A stretch of DNA of 64,000 nt from Polytrichum commune (lineage: Eukaryota; Streptophyta; Polytrichopsida; Polytrichales; Polytrichaceae), in assembly GCA_950295325.1 (NCBI GenBank), contig OX485809.1, positions 17,048,001 through 17,112,000 on the forward strand, given 5' to 3'. The notes beneath the pieces are model-generated. The model ran no database searches, was not told where the DNA came from, and saw only the letters and a program-made list of their open reading frames with translations. This document shows positions 55,895 to 64,000 of the stretch, one piece after another (position 1 is the first letter of the stretch; each line of letters opens with the position of its first letter). The position numbers and the translations under genes are program-made.

Positions 55895-58800
55895 GGTGAG
55901 TTGGACTCAACGAGATTCATTTGCTGTCGGTGAAACTCTTCTGTTATGTCTTTCTAGATTGTTGGAGCTTCTTTGCAATATCATCATGACTATTGTTCAA
56001 AGTTGTCCCTGCCTGTAGGATTTCTTAGGTAAGGTATTGGTAAGGTAGATAGGTCTTAAATGATTACTTTTTCTGACTAGCCCACTTCTTTTAGGATATA
56101 AAAGACATGATTAGCATGAGATGGTAAGCAAATCCAAATTGAGGCCATAGTCGCTTTCCTCATCATTTTTGGAGCTCATATGAATATAGTGTTCGTTATC
56201 AAAGTGAAGATTGTTGTGCTCGTTAAAGGGTCATTTAGGTCCTCTAGATTATGCTATCAATTGAGCCTAGAATGGTTTTCATATTTTGAGCACGTAGTCC
56301 AATTTGTTTTAAACACGTCTTTTTTTATACTCATTCTTGGAGCCACACCTCACCACATATCACTCAAATATAGGTGTTTGCTTAAGATAAGTAACCAAAT
56401 TAGGCACGTCTATCTTAGTTAGTGCGGATTTCCATGGAGTCTCACACAACTTTCACTTTACAATGGAATTGCAATTTCATATGAATAGGTTATGCTAAGG
56501 TAGATGTGCCTATTCTTAACATAGCAATAATTTGGACACCTATATTTGAGTGGTATGTGGTTAGGTATGGATTGAAAAATGGACGTAAAAAAATGTGTGT
56601 TTAAAAGGGATTGGACTATGTGCTCAAATTATGTTAATTGTTCTTATTTCAATAGTGAACATAATTGGGGGAACCTATATGACCACTAAATGAGCATGAG
56701 AATCTTCACTTTGATAATGAATAAGATATTCATACGAGCTCTGAATATTATGAGGCAAATGGCTAAGGGTATGATTTGGATTTGCTGACTGTCTCACACT
56801 AATTGCAAGTGCAGGGAGAAAAGTATCTGAATTAGACACATCCACCTTATAAACTGCACATTATCTAGTTGTGTTACCATTGCAAAAAATTGCTGAGTTC
56901 AAACATTAATGCACTGTGTAACTCCGAATGATAACACATACTAACTACCAATTTCACTGTGGCATGACAATCATACTGCCCTTGTTATTCATGCTGATGA
57001 CACAATATTTGCATATATGTTTCTTGATCATCATTCGATAAATGGGCACTTCCTAGCACAGAAGTCCTGTACTCTTTGTTCTTCCATGATGAAGACATAC
57101 AAATCTTGCGTTGGCCTGCAATGGTAGATGTTAAGGTTATGAATCACCCCTTATGTACGAATTTAGAATATGAGGTCATCTGGTGCAAAACCTTCAAACA
57201 CATCTCTCTTTCCAAATGTGGGGAAAATTTTGTCAAGAGTTTTGATAAGTTCTCAGTACACCGTTTATGGTATTCAGTGTCATGTACACTAATTGCGAAG
57301 GGCCTAAACTAGATGCCTAGAGGTTTCAATGTCACTCCCAATAATTGCCAATATGATTCCATTTGTCAACATAAGTAATTTTTTTAAGCGAAAAAATATC
57401 TACTTTATGACATTTAGAGTAGCACATTGGGGTACTTTAGATGGTAGTCTTATGTTTTAATATCCACGGGAAAGATATTTTTGAGCATACTAATGGAAAG
57501 AGTCACTTGTGTACACTTCAGTCAATTTTAGACCATTTGTATAACATAGGCATGCACCTTTTGAATGCTATTGAACATACTCATGTCAAGACATTAGTAA
57601 GCGCACTTGAACACCAAGTGTCATGAGGTGATACTCATGAGGTGTCATGGTGAAGTTATTAATCATTAGTGTAACCTAGCATATGTCTCAAAATAGGGTA
57701 AGTGACACTATTATGCATGTGACACTAAATACCATATATGGTATAGTCCTTTGATCTAGATTTACTTGCTTAAAGTTTCTTGTATTTCCTATTAAAGGCT
57801 CAAGCAATTGATTGGAAGTTTCTTTTGAAGGGCGTTTCATGGAAGTTTCTTATTCTTCATCCTTGTTTGTGCAGAAATAGCAGTGCTCTAACTCTCACTT
57901 GCAGTAGTTTGCAATCTCCCTTTGACTTGGCGAAGGATTAAAGTGTGGTCCACACTGTCAACAATTGTGCTCGTGGACTGTAAAGCAATGGATAGTGGTG
58001 TGCTCTCTTCATGATGCACAATTATTTACATCAATGTACATATTAAGTTAGTCTAGCTTGTGAATGCCTCGATGTCAATGGTGACAATTCAATGCATATG
58101 AATATGAACATGCATTGGTGAATTGGTCTTGAATGTGAGCATATATTATCTATGTGCCACGCTTAGCTTATGTGGGCCTCTCTTTTTAATTTTTAATTTT
58201 TCAAAATACATTTTAAGGTATTTTAGGGAGACAAATGAACTTATGTAGGCTTCTCAAGGGCATTTGTTGTCTAGTTTGTATGCATACTTTAAACTAGGCT
58301 ACACCTTAATTGCATATTGCTGATGTCCCAATCTTTATCTGTAACTATTATTGCTGGGAAACCTCAATTTACATATCATGGGAACTGTTCTGGATAAATG
58401 TATGTATTCCAAGAAGCCCAACAAGGATTGAATTCTACGAGCTTTGGTTGAATTGATGAAGATCTGCATGCATATTGTGGGAATAGAACACTGGAGTTCT
58501 CAAGCTGCATCCAATGTACTCTTCTTTTTGTCAAGCTATGTGGAAGTCAGTGCTCTCCCTAGCCACAGCAGTCCTCCTTTGTGTCGAGCCTCACATACGG
58601 GAAATCCTTAATAAGCGGTCCTATAAGGATGGAGGTTGTGTTTGGGTTTCTTCTACGCAAGACCACAATTATAGCTTCATTTTGAAGTTCCTCATCTTCG
58701 GAAATGTTAATTAAAACCCCCCCAAAATTAACAGTCCCCATCATGTCATGATTTTTTCTCCAATCAGTGCATGGCCAGAATCCATTTAACAAGGTTTTTT

Positions 58801-61301
58801 GGGTTGCATTGGTGTTTGTCATTTCAATTCATCCGGTATACTGTCCAAGTAATCCACATATCCTCTCATCACCAATGCATATGAATCAACTTATGCCTAC
58901 TTCCTGCAAACTCTAGGGTTTTTTCTATACCTTTCAAGATGAAGCTCTGGTTATTGATTACATCTGTACCCCTCCTCATCATCTTGTCCATGTCATTGGC
59001 AGTTATGTCCACATCTTCGGATCCCCACATGAAGTTGTAAGGGACTAGCAAAGGGTCTCCTACAGGTAATCGTGGCGTGCCATTCTTCTTGTGTGACTTC
59101 CCAAGAGATTGCCATGTTTAGTTGGTGGCCAGTTATTGTCTTCTAGGGAGATTCTGAATATGTGCTTTGACTCCACCTTATTTGAGTTCTTATGTCACCA
59201 CCACGGTGGTTATATGTCTTGAAATCTGCAACCTCTTGAATGAAATTGGGATTGAATGTTAGATGTTACGAGTCCATAGATGTCTTCATCATCACACCAA
59301 TACATAAATGTCTTTGCATTTCGATTGCCTCAATATATATGGCAGAGGGTGCTTAAACCAACACTTTTAGCTGTTGCACATACATATGGTTATGTGGTTG
59401 ATATTAAAAAAAAAAATTTATATTAGCCTTTGGGTTAAACTTAGGTATAAAGAAAGAACAAATATTCTTAGCCTCAATTGAATATTTGATGAATATTAAT
59501 AGTCAAAACCACTAGTTTCCTTACACCAATCCATAGGTCCGTGTATATGACGACCTTGCATGTGATGAAGACCCCCACCTTCATTGCCTAGAACCAACAC
59601 AACATAGTTGGGTATTAGACCCAAGCTAGATCAAAGCCCAATTAGTAACGGTGCACAAAGCCACATGGCCACCTTCATGATCCCACCCAATTTGCTTGCA
59701 AAACCGTCACCTTGCATCCGGGGTACCCACCCCCTTGCATCCGACCTCCTTTGTGCTTTGTGGGCCTACCTCCTTGGCTTTGTGAATAGAATGGCTAGAA
59801 TAGGCATTGACAAGCCACCCTAAACTCACGGTGAACCAATCTAAGATAAAGTGGAGCCAGTTACCTACCCTACATGAAGGTAGTGGAGGCTGCTATGAGA
59901 TGGCATCACTAATGACACCTAAAACCGTCACTCCGTGGGCCCAAACACTCCTACACTATGGGGAACTGTTGAAAGTAATAGAGGGTTTATAGATGTTGGT
60001 TTTAGCACCCTCTACCTTAATTGAATAATACTCGTCGATGTCTTTGTGTGTGGCCAACAATAAAAAATCACCACGTGACTTCTTTGAATATGTGATATGC
60101 AGTTAGCAGTGATCAAAATGCCATCATGAAGTGTTGTTTTTGGTGTCCTTCACAAACTTGTCAAGCTGCAAATAGAGATTATTTGGTAGGAAATTTTTGG
60201 GATCTGTTGCACCAAGGGAGTTATCTTTTGCATGGCTGTGGGGTCTAGAGTGGGCACATAACCCAAATAATCCCAGCAACAATGATGATGTAAACAAGAG
60301 TCATGCAGCTTCTTTGGAAACAACACTCCACTCTCCTTCACATCATACCTTTCTAACACACAATACGCGACAAATGGAGGAGCTATTATATTTTAAATCG
60401 CCTAGCCATATTGTGATGTCATAGTGTGCATATACATAGTCCTTGTGGCCATGAGTCAACATTCGAATAACAAAGATTGTTAATTGACTTGACACAAAAT
60501 TAACTTTAGTTTGATCTCGAATTTGAGGTTTAGATGTCCTTCCACCTATTTGGTCGTGAAATATGCATAAGTGCTCCATTTTTTCCTTCCAAGATTGGTC
60601 ACTCCAAGTATGGTATTCACATTGCTTGCATGCATGTTGAAAAGTCAAATGTTGTGCTATGTTTGTTTGGCTTGAGACAATTTAGAAGTTCCTAAATTGG
60701 AAGATTTCAACATATAGTTCTTCAGATTGTCACATTCAATATACTTGGAGAAGTTGCATCCAACCTTTTTTGACGTCAACATTTTGAATTGTAGTTTTTG
60801 AGATGACTAATAATTGATTGGATATGTATTGCAGATGCATCTCCATGTTTGTTTGGAAAATAAATACACATGTTTGAGATGTAGAAGTTGATTAACTTAC
60901 ACGACATGTATATATGCGGTGTAAAATAATACATTGACAACTATGTTAGCAATGTTGTTGATAGATATTTATCTAAGCTTGTGCCAAATATACCAAAAGC
61001 AAAAAAGACACCCTACACGAGGAAGGTAAACTATTGAAACGAACTTGGGGCTATTAATTCAACATCTATCAAGGGGTCTCTCAACATCCAAGAGAATGTA
61101 ATATCAAGAAGGACATTCATTTGTAGAAAACTTCTTACTTGATTGCAGTCGCCATGAATCTAGTTCAATGTTGGACTTTGAGGACTTTTTTGGGTGTGTT
61201 ATGCCTTCCATTTGCAATATACCTTCCAATTGATGTCAGAAAATGCATGCATGTGGGTGAGCGATTGTGGCAATGATACCCTCGGCTTATACTATGTGTG
61301 G
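55895..61301. other. Long AT-rich intergenic region
   Basis: No gene I can support over 5.4 kb. Minus frames at 58559-58822 and 58869-59051 (MLVPYNFMWGSEDVDITAND) look slightly protein-like but match nothing and are separated by stops. The sequence near 56160-56800 partly resembles 49600-49830 (GGCATGTGATTTGGTGTGG-like and GAATATTCACTTTGATAATG blocks), indicating another diverged dispersed repeat. Confidence 0.45.
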
Positions 61302-61510
61302 TTGGGGGATAATCGGTCAAAATCTTTGTGTTTCCAAGTCCAACCGGTTACATGTTGTGATCTTTCGGTGGTTCTTTATGAATTTGAGGTATATTCTACA
61401 GATTCCTCTAAAAAGATCGGTAGTTCTCCTGAAGTTTTGGACTTCAACCAGTTATTTCTCAAACTCAACTGGTTCATCTGTAATTAGCGGTCAGTTCTCC
61501 CTGTTCATTT
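61302..61510 (+). mobile_element. hAT-type MITE relic
   Basis: From GGGGATAATCGGTCAAAATC through CCAACCGGTTAC and GATCGGTAGTTCTCCTG to CAGTTCTCCCTGTTCATT it follows the order of the 226-bp MITE at 46504. The ends are eroded and no target duplication was found. Confidence 0.65.
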
Positions 61511-62490
61511 CTATTTACGAACGGACACTTTATTCACGCCGGCCCCTTGCTAAAAAGGGACCGGAGTTTCTCTTTCTCTTTCATTTCTTTGCACCATTGT
61601 TCCCATTTATGAACGTTGTGTGTCCTGCTTTGGCCTTTCTAGGCTTGTATGCCATACAGGTTGACCTTGAAAAACACCATGGAGTTTCCACCAAGCTGTT
61701 TTGCATACATCAACATTAAGCAATGTGTCAATCATTCTTTGTACACCTAGAACGTTTTGGAATTGGCCATATACCGCACATGTGTATAAGTATTCTGAAT
61801 TTTCATTGAGCCCCATCATCCACTATAATCTAAGCATAATAATTTTTTTGCCTCAGGTTGTGTTGGTAACACTACAATTTGCAACAATCCTTGGAGCTCC
61901 ATAATATTACTCAACGATGTGTGCCCTTGGAATATGACAGTTGGATGCTGAAAGCTTAGTTAAAATCTGAGTCTCCTTATATAATTTTCTAAGCAATCGA
62001 TTGTTATATTCTGAGGGCTAATTGAACGAGCACTAAGTGTTGAGTAATGTTATGTCACAAGATTGATTGTGTTTGATGATGAACAAAGAGGGGGCTTCCT
62101 TGATCGTTGCTTTCATGTAATTTAAAAAAAAAAAAAAACCCTTTAGCAAGGCTTTATAGCATTGTATGATTCCAAATAATAAGTGACACTAAATATCATA
62201 CATGGTGGAGAGATTATTAAAACTGTAAAAAATGATCAAGGGGCTTACTTGGGGGGTGCACCTTTCATTAAAACCTAGAATCACGTGCGTTCACTGCATA
62301 CTCTAAAAACCCCCTATATACAAGTTATTTTTTGTGAAATGAAGTAATACACATACAATTGCAATAATAAATATACAAGTGACAATATGTATACAAAAAA
62401 AAACATCCATTCATATATAGTTATTAACATAAGTATACAAATATACTTTTGAACAATAATCAACCCCTATAATATGTATAACAAAATATC
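61511..62490. other. Non-coding stretch
   Basis: It starts with a patch containing TTTATTCACGCCGGCCCC (about 61528), shared with 7301, then AT-rich sequence with an A14 run at about 62122. No gene. Confidence 0.4.
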
Positions 62491-62754
62491 CTAGCTTTCA
62501 TCAGCAAAGTCGTTGAAAACTTTTTCATCTCCTGGATGTAATTCATAAACATTTGATTCACCAATATATGTCATTGTAGCCAATGCAATTATTGTCTCTA
62601 AGTCTACCATCAAATGATCAGTAAGATCATATGTCCACTTGTTGTTAGCCCCTTTTTGATACCAACATAAACCAATCTCCACGTTTGATGGACAATCCAT
62701 CAAGTCAATTGGATCCCTATACTCCACCCAACGATTACAAAACTTCCTCTGCAT
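62491..62754 (-). CDS. Hypothetical protein fragment (possible transposon ORF end)
   Basis: An 87-codon minus frame, MQRKFCNRWVEYRDPIDLMD, GLCWYQKGANNKWTYDLTDH, ending HPGDEKVFNDFADES, has Trp-rich, acidic-tail composition unlike random AT-rich sequence. I do not recognise the family. No start context or partner exons seen. Confidence 0.3.
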   Translation of the reverse strand: MQRKFCNRWVEYRDPIDLMDCPSNVEIGLCWYQKGANNKWTYDLTDHLMVDLETIIALATMTYIGESNVYELHPGDEKVFNDFADES

Positions 62755-64000
62755 CCAATATGAAAACTTATGATATGTAGTATAGTAACAGTAGCATACA
62801 AGTACAATTATTGTATACTTTTTAAAGGCCTTCCATATATGTACGTAACTATAAATTATAACATATATACCATATGTATACGTAATACGGCAAGGTCCAA
62901 ATCAATACCCCTCCTGTGCACTCACGTATACTCGTACATGTTTAGTACAGTGCACCCCCCGAGGGGGCTTATTGTACAACCTATATACACCATTCTCTAA
63001 GCCTCACCAAGTCTTAGATAGGGGTTTTATCTATTTATTAAATTATGAATATAAAATTTCTCTTTATTTAATAAAATACCTTGTATCAAAAGGAGAATGC
63101 AAATGTGCTTAATATAAGTGACATCAATGAACAAAACACCACATAAATATTATGTGTTTGTATCCAAGGGCACCTAGACAAACTACAATCTAAATCCAAA
63201 TCTTCAACAACATTGAGACACTCAACCAATTTGAAAACTTCACTTTTTAAATGCTAATATTCTACATAAGGAGCAAGCATGGTCAAGTATACAGAAAAGT
63301 GCTTTGGTATACTAAAACCATAACTTTTTTGGTCAAACACCTAAAAGTAGTAGCAAAATGTTATTTAAATTGGATTTTTTTCAAGATGCCCTTTATTGTT
63401 GTGTTAGGTACTCAAATATAAAATATCAAGATGAGATCTAAAAACTTAATATTGTCAAAGAATATATATATCTTTAGCCAAACAATATTCCTTGCATAAC
63501 TATTAAAATGATCTATCACCTTTGAAATTTGATAAAAAATAATTCATCAATGGTTATCCTCGATGTGCCATTTACGAACCCCTCATGAACATATAATATT
63601 TGCAAGTGCTCATCACTTTATCATGTTGTTTATGATTTTTGACCAATTATATCAAATTTCTCATTAAAAAATAAGATAAAAATTCATAATAAAAATATGA
63701 AATAACAAATGTTAAATTCAATATTGACTAACCACCATGAAACAAACCCTGCCATCCCCCAACTCCTTTAAGGGGGAAAAAAATAAATCCTTATTGTAGG
63801 TATTCTCATTGTATAAGCAGGCAACTTTCCCACCCGACCCTTATCATAAGGGTGAGGCATGTATAACCGATAGAATATGAGAGTTTGCATCTGCTTAGGA
63901 GGAGTGATATTGGGGAATTATTTTTCTTGCAGAGAGAAACATATTCTAAGGAGAATGCAATGTTTTTGAATTTTTTTTTTCATGAATATGAAAATTGTTA
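62755..64000. other. Non-coding AT-rich end of window
   Basis: No gene recognised; a small palindromic CCCCCCGAGGGGGC motif lies at about 62955-62968. Nothing else seen. Confidence 0.4.

Noticed and set aside
57076-57312. Small plus-strand frames in the 56-61 kb region
   Set aside because: AT-rich chance frames without domain, codon bias or splice context.

Overview
This window is nuclear DNA of a land plant, most likely a moss. The main evidence is a block of about 16 kb of mitochondrial DNA embedded in it (about 18541-34670). The introns in that block sit after nt 507 of cox3, nt 287 and 728 of nad1, nt 420 of cob (group I), and inside nad9 and atp1. From memory, the paired nad1 positions plus the group I cob intron are the moss combination, not that of liverworts, hornworts or seed plants. 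Around the block lies AT-rich, gene-poor DNA full of decayed transposons, with two convincing nuclear genes.

Layout. 1-6912: a degraded LINE-type retrotransposon, extremely G-poor on this strand. It carries an EEP/APE-like endonuclease, a reverse transcriptase, RNase H, a Cys/His finger and a C-terminal PD-(D/E)XK-like domain, so it has two different endonuclease types (Dualen-like). 6913-13100: a tRNA-like inverted repeat, a 36/30-bp tandem repeat and a 1.1-kb Harbinger-type element. 13150-15254: an almost complete pogo/Tigger-like DDE transposase gene, followed by a GC-rich island. 16380-35372: a nest in which an old repeat was hit by two Harbinger-type elements; directly beside them lies a third (18268-35369) that was itself split by the mitochondrial insert.

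The mitochondrial insert carries the cox2 3' exon, complete cox3, nad1, cob and nad9, and the atp1 5' exon, all on the plus strand, with introns and unedited codons. It was therefore copied from mitochondrial DNA, not from mRNA. The reading frames are open, which suggests a young insertion. Both ends fall in the same C-terminal part of two related group II intron maturases.

36-47 kb: a family of hAT-type MITEs (one split by another copy with a perfect 8-bp target duplication, one split by a probable solo LTR), a MetAP2-like gene fragment, a broken PIF/Harbinger transposase and a SINE with a perfect 13-bp target duplication. 51-56 kb: a single-exon nuclear gene for a plastid J-like DUF3353 (CPP1-like) protein, with a MITE just upstream and tandem duplications of its 3' end downstream, then a small secreted lipid-transfer protein gene. 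56-64 kb: mostly featureless AT-rich DNA.

The mobile elements relate to one another: the Harbinger-type MITEs (TWA target duplications) could have been moved by a transposase like the dead one at 43.4 kb. The mitochondrial genes are not expected to function in the nucleus.
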